DNA from: Acridotheres tristis
Lineage: Eukaryota > Chordata > Aves > Passeriformes > Sturnidae
Length of the DNA: 64,000 nucleotides
Assembly: GCA_037013685.1 (NCBI GenBank)
Contig: CM072919.1
Location: forward strand, 45,770,116-45,834,115
Reading direction: 5' to 3'
The notes under the pieces were generated by a model. The model was not told the DNA's origin. It ran no database searches and was given only the letters and a program-made list of their open reading frames with translations. Positions 26,631-38,879 of the stretch are shown here, in pieces; the first letter of the stretch is position 1; each line of letters opens with the position of its first letter. The translations under genes and the position numbers were made by a program.

Positions 26631-28582
26631 CTAGAATATTTTTGAAACTTAATGTTTTCCTACCTGCCATGTCTTTATTGTGACCTTTTCCTTTGTCAGG
26701 TACATACAGAGATTCAGTGCTTTAGTTACAGTAGTTTCCTGCTATGGTAACAAAAAAACCAAATATTTGTCTTTGAGTCCTAGACTGTAAGTCGTGACCT
26801 GTCTTTGAACCGTTAAACCTCATCAGAACTGAGACAGTAGCTGTTGCTCTGCGCATTATAAAGCATGTGAGAGGGCACCGTGTACCACTTCAGTAGCTCT
26901 AGGGCAGGAAGAAAATACACAAAGTAATACTTGCTTTGCAAAAAATTGTTAGCGTGGAACAAGAGATGGTTGTCACAGCACAGATTTTCAAAGTTGTTTA
27001 ACACAAACACAGTGATGATGGAGTTCTGTGTTCTGTTTCTCAAAACATTAGAACCAAAATAATTCTGTTCGAGATGCCTTTAGGAAATAAACCGACACAT
27101 ACAGGAAAAAATTACCTTCTTTATGGTGCATGAGTTTTTATGCTTGGTAGTTACTGAACCTGGTCTCTCATTGGCTGTTTTCCTATCACTGTCAGTATTG
27201 TAGGGGTATATTTTCACACGAGTGAAGTGTTTTTGAATAATTTGTCTATCTGTGCTGGGAAAAAAAACAGGCTTTTCTCCCATGAATGCTTTCTTCAGCT
27301 AGCTTACTGAAAGAAAGCTTCCATGTTGCATTTATGTTTGCCTTTTCCTGAGTATGTGGGTTTATAATTTAAGAAGTTTAGTGTGTAGTGGAACATCCTA
27401 TTGTATCAATAGTCTCAGGAGGTGTGTGGAGGGTGGGGTGGGGTGTTTTAATCCAGCTCGGGTGAGGATTGGTGTTTTAACCCAGTGATAAGTTATTCAA
27501 AAAGTCTTCTACTAGTAATTAAAATGACATTGCTTTTCCTACAAAAGCTGCTTTAGCAAGTTCTTGATGCCTCTGTTTGTGTAATGATAGAGTTGTAAGC
27601 ATGGGTGAATACTAATATTAAATGTGTGACTATAGGTGAGTGAGACGTACAATTTTACAAACTGTAAAAACTAAGTCGTTGCCTTTAAGTAGGAGTTCAG
27701 CATATAAGAGACTGCTAATGCACATCCAAATGAAGGAATTACTGATTAAGGCGCATTACTTATATAGCAGCTACAATGAAGAATGCAGTTAGCTGCAGGA
27801 AGAAAATACTGGTATGTAATGTAAGAAGTTGGTTTTTTTAAGGAGGCATTCTTTTCTTCTCAGAAACTCTGAATTTTTATCTCTTGTGTTCCCTTCCCCC
27901 CTGCTTTTTTTTTGGCTCAGGTGCTTCTCTGAAGAAAAGGAAAACTGACTTTTATTTAAATCTTCCTTGGTAGTGCTAGTATATACTTGAGATTAAAGGA
28001 AAATTAAAATCAGTGAATGAGGCCTGAGAATACTTTTATAAAACCAATTTTTAGTTATGTACAAGATGCTATTTTTACTGCTTAAAGACAAAATGAGATT
28101 TTCTTCTCATTTGGGGTATCATGAGATTTTTTTTTTTTAATCTGTGACTTTTCAAAAACCTTGTGTCTTCCAAACCATCACAGCTATTTTTTATAAGTGA
28201 TTGGAGATTATAAAGTAATAAGATGAATAAGACATGTAATTACACAACACTTCAGAGCATGTATGTTCACTGCTCCACATAAATGTTTTATTGTTGAGTT
28301 GCTTGTGCTACAGGGGTGAAATATCTAGGGCAAAAAGGAATTAATCTGCACTGTTTCCCTCCTATATAATACTGCTAGTTTCTAAGTATATTAATCAAGT
28401 TATAGTATGTTCTAAGTATAGTAAGTTCTTAGTAACAACATTGTTTAATGTGATTCTTAAAAAGCATCACTTACAGCTGAATGCTTGTTTGGGCTGAAGA
28501 ACAGTAGTAAAAGGAATCTATGGCTATTCTGCAAGATGGAAATTTATTAAGGCATAGTGATGACAGATTTTTCTAATAATAG
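26631..28582. other. Noncoding stretch upstream of the putative UTR exon
   Basis: No gene recognised. A G/T-rich segment (GGGTGGGGTGGGGTG) lies at about 27430. No CpG-dense promoter-like block is seen. Confidence 0.65.
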
Positions 28583-28607
28583 GTTGTGAAAAGCATTAAC
28601 ACCACCA

Positions 28608-28643
28608 ATGAATGGCTTGATCTTCGCTCTCAACTCCAGATGA
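28608..28643 (+). promoter_or_regulatory. Upstream ORF 1 (11 codons) in the putative 5' UTR
   Basis: ATG at 28608 opens MNGLIFALNSR and stops at TGA 28641-28643. The context AATG has C at -3, so initiation would be weak. Its stop overlaps the start of the next upstream ORF in an ATGA arrangement. If the exon is real, the ORF would reduce or gate initiation at the PIP5K1B start. That effect is inference. Confidence 0.35.
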
Positions 28644-28660
28644 CCTGTCCTGTGGTTTGA
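28640..28660 (+). promoter_or_regulatory. Upstream ORF 2 (6 codons) ending just before the PIP5K1B ATG
   Basis: ATG at 28640 encodes MTCPVV and stops at TGA 28658-28660. After splicing, only four bases separate this stop from the main ATG. So short a gap normally leaves little time for re-initiation, so leaky scanning would be needed. The ORF is in a different frame from the kinase. Confidence 0.35.
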
Positions 28661-28830
28661 AAGGGTAAGTATAATTCTGTTATGAAAGTATTGGTAAAAT
28701 CTAGAATTACTTTAAACCATGCCATTATGCTTTTTTGTTTTGTTTGCTTTAGCAGACAAACTCAGTGTGTCTGACCAAGGTGATCTCTATCTTAGAGGTT
28801 TATTAGTGGTCTAGAATGGGTTTACAACTG

Positions 28831-28989
28831 TGGTAAGATGCAATGTCAAATAGTTGTAGCACAGTGCTAATAATACCTGGTCTGTGGCTTCAATCCTTGT
28901 ATGGGACATTCACTTAAGAATTGGACTTGGTTATCTTTGTGAGTCCCTTCAGCTTAGAATATTCTGTAATTCTGTGTGATTCTGTGATC
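28831..28989 (+). mobile_element. TguSINE1-like SINE (tRNA-Ile head, CR1 tail)
   Basis: The first 80 bases resemble a decayed tRNA-Ile. GTGCTAATAATACC corresponds to the anticodon arm of tRNA-Ile(AAT), and GGCTTCAATCC (28886-28896) to the B box. They are followed by ATTCACTTAAGAATTGGACT and a CR1-type 3' end with AATATTCTGTAATTCTGTG repeats. A tRNA-Ile head fused to a CR1 tail is the design of TguSINE1 from zebra finch. The copy sits between the UTR exon and coding exon 1 in sense orientation. Its A box is poorly preserved. Confidence 0.75.
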
Positions 28990-29392
28990 TCCTTGCTACT
29001 TTAAGGAGATACAGCATATTGATGCAGCTAAGCACCTTAGTCTACTGAGACATGCCACTGAATATCTGGCTCATAAGTTTCATAGTTTTGCCCTTTCAAG
29101 AGCATCTTTTCCAGTAGGCTGAAGAGCAAGATTTCACTGCATACTGGTGTGGGGAAGAGAAACAGAGTCATGTAGATTCAGTGATATACAGGACATAGTC
29201 CTGGGCCAGTGCTGTCCTTTTGGTCTGTGTGGAAAATACTTACAAGAATATTGTAGGTATGTCACTGATCTTGGTAATGTACTGTTTTCTGAAAAATTTG
29301 AATTTAGCAAAAATGGATAATTATATGATTTTTCTGAACAATTACTTTTGTAAAGTAAAAGCCTTCTTTATAACTTAAGCTTCTGTTGTTAG

Positions 29393-29461
29393 ATGTCGTC
29401 TGTTACTGAAAATGGAAATGTTACTGCTGGCAAGCCAAATGAAGAGAAAACATATAAAAAG
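29393..29461 (+). CDS. PIP5K1B: PIP5K1B coding exon 1 (residues 1-23)
   Basis: This exon encodes the short N-terminal tail, 23 residues beginning MSSVTENGN and ending EEKTYKK. It differs from the mammalian protein only in the middle of the tail as I remember it. The ATG is the first base after the acceptor AG (29391-29392), so the Kozak context must come from the preceding exon. Splicing from 28664 places AAAGG before the ATG, with A at -3. The donor is GTAAAT at 29462 and the exon ends in phase 0. The tail lies before the kinase core and is the least conserved part of the family. Intron 1 after it is over 11 kb, so the exon would be missed without knowing the protein. I am confident because the downstream exons join in frame to give exact type-1-beta spacing. 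Confidence 0.93.
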
Positions 29462-30288
29462 GTAAATAAAATTTTCAACCTTTTTATTTTGTTTTTCCCT
29501 TCATGTCAGTAATTCAGATCTACTGTATGTGAATATATTTCAGAACTGACTAAAACCAAGAACAAATAAAACATGTTCCATGGGGTTTTTGAAATTACTT
29601 TATCCCATCTGTGAAATCACAAGGTATTTCTACCCACTGCAGAGCTGACTATTTAAAATTTATTCAGTCCAGCTTTAAAGTATACCATCTTGCTAGATAG
29701 AAATTCTATGCTCTTAGCAACAGGTACATCTCTGGGCTTAAACACTGTTGTAAGAAATCTAGTAAGTTTCCAAATGCTTTGAATGTTTATATGATGTGTC
29801 TAGACTACAAACCTGAAAAGCTAAGCAGCTTTCTAGCACTTTGCCAAACAGACCACTATTTGTTTGATAAGTATTTTTTAAAAAAGAGATGTTTAATGTA
29901 GGAGCATGCATCAATGTTCATTTAGATATTACTGACAGTGATTTGGGGTTTGTTTTTCTGATACTGATTGTCTGTGATCAGAATTATTTAGATCCACTGG
30001 CAATTTTGATGACTAAGCTGAGCTATAAATGCAAATTTTTCTTTACATATTTATGCAACTAAATTGTTATCTACTGAATTTGATCATTATTTTGACAGAT
30101 CACCTCAAAGAAATGGTTATTATGCTTTTAAATTAATTTCTGTAATCTAGCACAGAGGTCCACATGCTTCTGCAGTACATACAGTGATTAGGGTTTTTAA
30201 TTTCTGGGTGCTGCTTACAGTACTGCTGGTGAAGTCAAGGACATTAATTAGCTCTTTCTTTTCCAACCCTTTTTCCTGGCAGTTACAT

Positions 30289-30313
30289 TGCTAATGCCTC
30301 ACAGGCGTTAGCA
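30289..30313. repeat. Hairpin, 10-bp stem
   Basis: TGCTAATGCC and GGCGTTAGCA pair (one G-T pair) around loop TCACA. Function unknown. Confidence 0.7.
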
Positions 30314-31030
30314 TTACAGATAATTTTCTCAGAAATGGAAGAAAATAATGTTTGTTTTAAATATAGGTTAGTTTGAATTTCCCAACTGATAACTTTAAAA
30401 TATAGAAGTCAAAATTTGTCTTCACAATTAATATGAAAAAGGAAGAAATGTTCAGTGCCTGAAGTGAATATTTCTTCAAGTTTATTTTGCCAGACTAGAC
30501 TACTAGCAGCCATAGGTAAGTTTCCATTCCCCCATGTAATCCCACATACTCTTCTCTATTCCTTTTTAACTATTAATTCACAACCTTTCAGAGGAAGCCG
30601 TGTAAAGTCTTTTCACTATGGCACAAATTCAACTGTGTATCTACTGCAAGTACCTCTGACAAGACCTGGGATTCACAGCCACATCATACTGACAGACCAT
30701 AGTGACTATCCAGGTTCTGTCCCTGAACCACCAATTGTTGTATCTTGTGCCAATTTATTTCCTTTTCATATAATTACACCTTCAGTTGTTCTGTGTTCAA
30801 GATCTGTGCTGCATATGCCCCAAATAGTTTAGTGTTATTACCAAATATTATCATCATACTCCTTCTTTTTGTGATTAGTTTAATAAAATATTTAATAATG
30901 TTGACCTCAAAATTCATCCATGCAGAGCTAACTAGTAGCATATATTTGCCTGATGCCTCACTTTTAACAATGTCTCTCTTTTCTTAAGCCAAATTCCTTA
31001 GAAACTTTGCACCTTCTGTTAAATCTTGAA

Positions 31031-31113
31031 GACTCTGCTTGAGCGGGGAGGTTGGTCCAGATGACCCCACTGGCGGTCCATTCTAACCTAAACCACGCTG
31101 TGATTTGGTGATC
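31031..31113 (+). mobile_element. CR1 LINE 3'-end fragment
   Basis: It shows the usual pattern GGGGAGGTTGGTCCAGATGA, then a GGTCCATTCTAACCTAAACC block and CTGTGATTTGGTGATCC. It is a diverged + strand copy of about 80 bases. Confidence 0.8.
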
Positions 31114-32444
31114 CTCACCTCCTTCAGATATTCTATATACATTGTTTCTTTTTTTAATAGATGTTCAGAGTCATATATCAATAGTATATGCCTGGAAGTA
31201 TAGGGTAAGCCTATTAGGACTTACGTTCATGAGGCATATAGTTGCTCCTTTAATTCCATGATTTTAGGTAAATTACACAGAGACATCTTGCTTTGTAGAA
31301 GGCTTGTTTGTAGCCAGAAGCTGCCTGTCTTAAATTGTCCACAAGTGCTGCGTTTACAGTTCTCCAGTCATATATTGTTACACTTGCTTGATTGAAAGTT
31401 CTTCCTGTGACTTCCTGTCACTTTCTCCAGAAGTCTGGGCTGGGGAAGAGCTTGTTTCCTCAGCTGGTGCTTTTGCAGCCGCTTAGGCAGTTTCTGCTCC
31501 AGTCTGCTTCACCACAGTGGAAAGACTTGGGCAAGACACTGATTCAGTGCTGAAGTCAGGCTGTGCTTGCTATCTTATTCTCATTGTTTAGTCTCATTCA
31601 CTTCTTTTTTTTAACATAATAAAGGTCTAGAAGCTTGTACCTCTCAGCTTACAAAAGCAGAGATCAGTACCTTGGCTTGTGCTGTGGCCTGTAGTTCTTT
31701 AGCACATTTGGCCTTGGCAGAGTTTCCAGAGATTACTTCTCTCTTCATTGTGGGAGGAAAAAATGAGTTTTGTTTATAGTGGAAAAGTTTATTTCTGACC
31801 TGTAGAATTTTTTGCAGTGCAATATGTTCTATATGTTCCTGAATCTATGTCAGTTAGTTATAAATGCTATCCATATATTACAAACTTCTTTAGTAATTAC
31901 TGTCTTTCAGTGCTTTAAGTTAACCTGAGTTGGGTGAAAACAAACTATCTCCAGGAGAGCAACTCTGACTTCATCCATGATAAAACTTTCCAGAAAAAGT
32001 AGTCTATCAGGTTTTTTTCTGGAATTTTAGATTATTCCAATTTAAAGAAATTATTTTGTTAATCTCGGCTAAAATAGAGGTAGGTAAAATCTTATCTGAA
32101 TTAATTAAATCTCCAGCTCTTCAATTTCCTACGGTAGCCAGCTGACCTGCTATCTGCATGAATGTAAACATCTTGAAGTGCCGAGAAATTTCTTTCATTA
32201 CTACAACCTTGTGAAAGGGCTTGCATGAGCATTGCTACCCTATCCTTTCAGACTCTGAAATGCATACTGGACCGAGGCAGTGCATGATTTCTATTATGAA
32301 TCATGCTGCTTCTTTCCACTGTTTTCTTTCTAGCTTTAAGTTTTTCTGCTGCTGCATTCTGACATAAATGTCTTCTGACTTTTAATTCTCTGTTATTATC
32401 TAGTCAAAGTCTTGAGAGAAGAGGGAACACAACTTTCTGTTTAC

Positions 32445-32917
32445 TGGTTTTGGGGTTTTTTTAATTGGTTTTTTTGTTGGGTTTTTTTCCCCTCCCTTCT
32501 GAAAACCAGGGTGTTACTCTCTTTTAAATGGTGTTATTTAAGGTGGGGCTGCTAAGCGGTCCATCTGCATGCATTTCTTACAAACACTAAAATCTGAATC
32601 TACTTATGAGTTTTCTGTCTATTTGTGAATTTTGAGAAGCTGTTAAATCTACAGTGTGAATATGAACAATAAAGCGTTTCAGGCACCCAGATCAAAGAAC
32701 TGAGTTAATGAAAGAGACACTTCACAGATATATATTCCATGCAGCTTTTAAGGTAGAGAATTAAAATAATCGAGATCAAAGAAATTGTAAATTGTGCAGA
32801 CTGTGGTCAGTTCATTCAGGGTGGAGGTTTATTTGATGATTAGCTTAGGTTAGTCTTATATTTCTTTTGTGTTTGGTTGTGTTTGTGGGGTTTTTTTTGT
32901 TGTGAGGGTTTTTTGTC
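32445..32917 (+). repeat. Two T/G-rich tracts
   Basis: 32445-32488 and 32870-32917 are runs of T with GG or GGGG interruptions on the + strand, separated by ordinary sequence. Confidence 0.75.
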
Positions 32918-34370
32918 AGAGAGAAACAGGATAAGTGATACAAGAGAGACTGGTTATTTGTTCCATTGCATGCTTTCAAAAATCAGGTCACCAGACTATA
33001 GTTTCTTTTGGATATTCGTATCCAGTCACAGGTATATGGAGTATGCAGTTGCTGCTTTTTTACATTTTCTCCCTATTTTGCAGGCTTTGTTTTGAGAAGT
33101 GGCTGACACACATGCAGTTTTTGCATTGCAATGTCATCAATCTCACAAGCCCTGAGCCCGCTCCCTGTCAAATCAGATTTCAGTAGCATCCTGGTGCTAA
33201 GTAATAGGAGGGTGGCAAGAATGAGATGCAGACAGGTCTGTCAAAGCGCATTAGAAATCTAGAAGAAAATCACACCAGAAAATAAAATAGATGTGAATGT
33301 GCACTTGTGAAAATCTGTTATTGGATTGCCACAATCTCTACATTTAGTCTGAAGGCTGCCTCACAAATGTATAATTAGAGTTTGTTTCTTGTCATTACAT
33401 ATGTTGCAGCTCTTCTGTTTGGAGTATTACCAGTACTTTATGTAACCTGTTCACAACTGTGTGTCATGAGTCACTGTGCCAGGAGCAAGGGAAATTTGCC
33501 TGGATGAAGGAAGCCGGGTGCCTATTGTTAGAGTTTGCAAACATGTGCAAGCAGCATTGCTCCATCACTTTTAGCACTGACTTATACCCTGCATCTAATG
33601 CCTGCAGGTAGGATACTTTTTCTTGTAGACATGACAATTTCACCACTGGAGGTTTTGCTGCACTGGGACCTCAATGACAGATCTTACGTATCCACAAAAA
33701 TACTAAAATTACTGTCTTTAGTGACTTTGCCTGGAGCTATGGCTACTTCCAAGCTCAGAGGTCTGAAATTCTTTCCCTCAAGGATAGAACAACCAGAGTA
33801 GTTGGGTTCATGGCTACCACTGAAGCTTAAGCATAAATGTTTTGAAACAGAGGAAAAATTAATTGAAAGCCATGGAGTCACTTGAATCCAGTTTTGGAAA
33901 ATGGAGATCAGATTCAGCTTGGATAAGAAAATCATTCAGATTGCAGTTGAACTGTAACAGTCTCACAGACACACACGGATGGGCAGGAGTCCTCCTTCAT
34001 GAAGTATGACCTGCAGAAGGTGGGCAATCATTTGCTAGAGAGAAGTGTGAGCTGAAGAAAGATTGGAGGGCTACTGTGGCCGTAGTGACCCATGATTATA
34101 AGTTGTGGAGAAACACTAAGATCAGTTATTTTAATGGGATTTTCTGGTAACTCTCTTTTTATGTCCCTATTTGTGATTTATTATGTGTCAGTGGCATAAA
34201 GCATGCTGAGATGGGGCAGCCACCTCCATCCTGAAGTTTCAGTGGAAACAGTGTCAAGCAGTGTTGCTTCAATGAGACTGTAAGAACAGCAGGTACTCAA
34301 AGACAAGACAGATCTAGTGCAGGAGCAATGGACTAGGGAATAACCACATCTTGAATCTAATTGAACTTTC

Positions 34371-34434
34371 CTAATATTCTAATTCTAATAATATTCTAAT
34401 TCTAATATTCTAATTTCCTAATATAGTGAGCTCT
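34371..34434 (+). repeat. AT-rich short tandem repeat
   Basis: Irregular units of TAATATTC and TAATTC are repeated about eight times. Confidence 0.8.
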
Positions 34435-37400
34435 TTTTAAATATTGCTTGAAGATGATGTATTGTTTTTCAATAGGCATTCTCCTCAGATGGTTTGGCTT
34501 AAGAGTTTACACAATTTATGGTAGGTTATGTCTTCTCAGAAGTCTGGAAAAGATAAACTGTGTTTGCATGGAAGTGATAGTGCAGGTGGATTCCTGGTAG
34601 TTACGGTAACTAGTAAAACTGAAGAACAAATCCCTACTTGTAGTAGAAAATTCAGATCTGGCATAAGCCATGTGGCTTCAACTATTTTGATCAAGTGAGA
34701 CATATGAATATTTTTCTTCCTTTTTTAAAAATAATTTATTTATTTCACTGAGACTTCCCTAAAGGGCGGTAGCTGTTCTACCCCAGTCCAGTTCATTGTA
34801 CCACAGAGGAGAAGGGTGGAATAGCTAGGGAAATGAAAGCAGATTTCTCCACATATAGTAGCAGAGAGAAATGAACAAGTGACATGTACTTTGTGGGATG
34901 CGTAGTTGCAAAGCAGTGTTACCCAGTGAAGGCTTCTGTTCAGATGTCTGTTTCTCCCCATCTCTTACAAAAAACTGTAGTAGCTAGGTGTCTGTGGCAT
35001 TTCATTTGGCAGATTTTAAAACCTGTTTGAACAACAGTAGTAGAGAATGTGAAGAAAAGCAACCATCATTTTGCCTTTCACCGTGATAATGAGGTAGAAT
35101 TTCCAAAGCAGAGTTAACTTCTCTTCATCACTTTATGGCACCTGCAATAAACCAGGTGTCTTCTGGAAAAATCACCATCTTTGCTATAGAAAGTTCATAG
35201 GTCAAACTTCAGCTGCAATAAAATGTTATAAAAGGGAAGAACACAAAAACAAGGACAAAGTTCACATTCATGAAGTCCTAAAGGGTTTCTCTAGGATGTC
35301 TACTTTTCAAGAAACCTAGAATGTTAGAGTTACATTTCATGAGCGTGTTGTGGGAAATGCATATAGATTTAGCCATGAGCAATTGAGAGTTGAAAGATGA
35401 ATGGAAAAATAACTGTGAATGACACTAGAGAGGAGCTTCTATTAAATTAGATGAAGCCTATGTCCTCCCGCTCAGCTCCAGTCTGCTCATGGTTTGTTGA
35501 ATGATTTATGCCATTAATAGTCCCATACAATTTCAATTAAATTATAAGGGCACTTGTTTAAAAGAATAAATACACTTATCATATCTAAAATCTTTGTCTA
35601 CATTGTAGTCTGTACATTTACTGACACTTTAGAGGTTTGTTTGGTCTGGCAGTAATTTACAACCTTCACACTCTAACAGAAACAATTATTGGCCAATTTA
35701 TAATATAATTTCTGAAATTTCAGTATCCATATTTTTGCCATCCTTTAATTTTTTTTCATTTATTTTAGGGGACAGACTTTTTCAATCTTTTCAATAGTCT
35801 TGTCTCTAACTTGTTCAGTTGTTAGATAGTTTCAGTTAGATTTTTTTTTTCTTGTTATCTGGATGTGAACTGCCTCTCTACACATTATCTGATTAACACC
35901 TTTATTTTATGAAAATGACAATTTTAAGTTTTAGAAGGCTACCTGAAAATGATTATTTGTAGGAAAAATTATGTCTAAATCCTGCTTAGTATATTTGTGC
36001 GATCATGTGCAAACTTAAGACCTGATTTGGGAGGATTTAAATTCTCATTTATTTTGCTACTCTGAAAAAGGATTTCAGCCTAGACTAGGGCAAGTGTAAG
36101 ACAAATCTGCAGAGAAAATAATTTAAGAGAACAGTGCATTGAGTGCTAGAATATTTATCAGTGATGCAAATATTCTATATACCTGTGTTCTATCTTATAT
36201 ACTGCTGTTATGAGGCTGCATATAATTTTTTGTATCTATGAACTCTTTCAGGAAAGCTATATGACAAATATAGAAAAAATACATAGTTACATTTTACAAA
36301 AAGAGGCAAAGGTATGCTTTATCATAATGAGGACAGTTTCAGTTTTTTATGCAGGGATAAAAGCATCAAAGCACCTGTGCTTTAGACAGTAATATCCTAA
36401 ACAGGAAAAGGAGAATGGGAGAAGATTTACTTTGTGCCCCTTTATGTAACAAAGACAGCTGTCATAGTGTACACCATTTGCTACAAATTCAAGCACTTCC
36501 ATAACCTAAAATTTATCAGCATGGTTTTCCTGCTGGTTATTCTCATAATCCCTTAGTATTTCTTCAGCTTCAGAAAGTTGATAACAGGTTAAATGATCTG
36601 GGAGTCACTGTACTGCCACTGTGCACTGTAAGTATTATGGTTACAAGCTAATAAGCGATCTCAGGGCTGTATTCTGTACCTCTTCATGAGGCTAATAGGA
36701 AGAAAAAATTATTTCAGTCCCTAAAAGACTGAAAAAACCCATGGAACAGAAAGCTGATGTATTTTATTGTTTGCTTTGCAGGAGGAGAATATTCAAGACA
36801 AATTGAAATAAATAAGGGGGTTTAGGTTTGAAACTAGATTTTGCTGCCTTCATAGGCATTAAAAGAGGTGCCCAAGTAAGGAAAAATTCACAAAAGACTT
36901 CCATTTTTCCAGTTGCATTTGCAGTTTCCAAGTTTTGTAGTAATAAAATGGATGTTTCAAGAACATTTCCCCTAAAGCTTAAGAAGCAGCTTCTTTCTTT
37001 TCCTTGGATTTAATGATGATAATAACATTATTGATAAAAATAATATAAAAAATTATGACAAGTGATATTTTAAAGACGAATTCCAAGGCTTGTTTTGTTT
37101 TTATTTTATGGATTGTGAAAACAAGTATTTGTCAGTTGCTAGGACATACTGGATTACCAGCCTTTGGAATTAGTGGTGATTGACAAAGAGTGGACTTTGG
37201 GCCAGCAGTAGCCTTCAGCATAATGTAGTGGCTCTCAATTTGTTTGAAAGCACTTGTTAAGGCATTCTGAATGATTTTATAGCATTACTTTTCTGCTAAA
37301 CCAACTTCTGTGGTTGCTGCAGAAATGATTGGTGGTTACTAATGACACACTTGAATACGAGTGGAAATTAACAAGAAAGTAACCTCGTAGGAAAGGCCTG

Positions 37401-38879
37401 TGTCATTGTAGTAGAAGATCTTATATTCTGCTTTTTGAAGACTACAAGTCTGTAGGTCTTTTGAATTGAAAAAAAAATACTACAGGTGTTTTTATGAGCT
37501 TGAAAGATGATCCAGAGGCTTCCTTTTGAAATCCCATTGCCAAATTACTTATTTTGGGTGTTTTTGAAGTTTGGTGGGTTTTGTCATGGCTTAGTTGGAA
37601 TGGCATGTCCTCTTGTATTGTACTATGTGCTGTTCTTTCAGACATACTTGCTGGGGCATTGAACAAGATGGGCATCTAGCAATGAAGCAGAAACTACTTG
37701 CATGTGTATTGGTTTGATCAAAGTTACATAATTACAGCTTTTGTTGGGCATTAATAATTCATGAATAGAAACCTTTCAAGTAAAGAAAAATGTGACTCTT
37801 CTTACGACACAAAGCCAAATCTTTTTACTAGTCAGAGTAGCACTTTCAGAAAGGAGTGTTGTTTGTTCCCACCAAATCGCTGATTCTAAACTCTTATGCA
37901 AGTATAAGTTCTGCTTGGCGTGCAGTCTTAATTATTTAAGAGCTACACATCTGTCTTTTCTTTTCTAAAAATAAGCAGCCATTGTAGTATATGCAGTTCC
38001 AAGAACTCTAACAAGAGCAACTTTGTGTATTTGAACCACTTCTTAACATAATTTCCACTCCTGAAATGGTTCTGTTCAAGTGCTGAGGTGGTTCTAATCA
38101 TGAAACCTCGGGTGTTCTGTGTTTCTTCTGTTAGTCTCTTGCTTGTTTGGTAGGTAGGAGGTAAAACCTGAAAAAAGAGTCCAAACATGTATTCAAACTG
38201 GTGATCATGCAAAGGAAGATACTTCCTTCCTCATAGCATTCTTTCCCTGCCCAATGGTTTTCTTTATTCACTCCTTCTGTGTTTTCTTAAAAATTCCTTT
38301 CTTGGCTAGTTTCTGATTTTGACTCACTTCTGCTTTTTTTTTTCTTAATTCATGCTGCATAACTGTCTATTCAGCACAGGAACGTTTCAGAGATGGTCCC
38401 AATTTAAACATATATAGAATCAGAAATTCATGCTGTTGTTTTGAAGGCTTCTCTTGTCCTGCAAGCTCTGGTCATTGAATTTAGTAGTTGCACTTTATAA
38501 GGGCAGATTTTATGGAGAGATTTTGCTTTCCCCATTTCATTTTTCTCTGGATTCCCCACAGTGAATCGGCCTCTTGTACTGACTGTTAGGCAGAATGTCA
38601 TAAATACGTTTATTTGCATCTAGAATCACCATTTAAGCAATAAGCTTGCATTGTGATGCCTTGGCACAAATGGTCAATCACCTGGAATTTGCGAATGCTT
38701 TTTCCAGAATATAATGTATGCATCACAACCTGAAGCAATTTGAGTGGCCTCTTAGTTTGCAAATGTCCTAAGAGGATCACAAATGGTTATAGGTTTTGTA
38801 ATAATGTGTATTAATAATAATGTATAATAATTAATAATGTATAAGACAGGCAGTAAAGTAGAGGAGGAAGGGTTGTGCT

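Larger units (their letters stand above)
28583..28664 (+). other. PIP5K1B: Probable PIP5K1B 5' UTR exon
   Basis: A decent acceptor (TTTTTCTAATAATAG, ending 28582) and a near-perfect donor (AAGG|GTAAGT at 28665) bound 82 bases, 728 bp upstream of the ATG exon. Joined to 29393, the sequence before the start becomes GAAAGG-ATG, with A at -3. An in-frame TGA lies eight codons upstream of the start, which caps the reading frame and supports the annotated ATG. The exon contains two short upstream ORFs listed separately. No transcript evidence is available here. It could instead be one of several alternative 5' exons. Confidence 0.5.
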
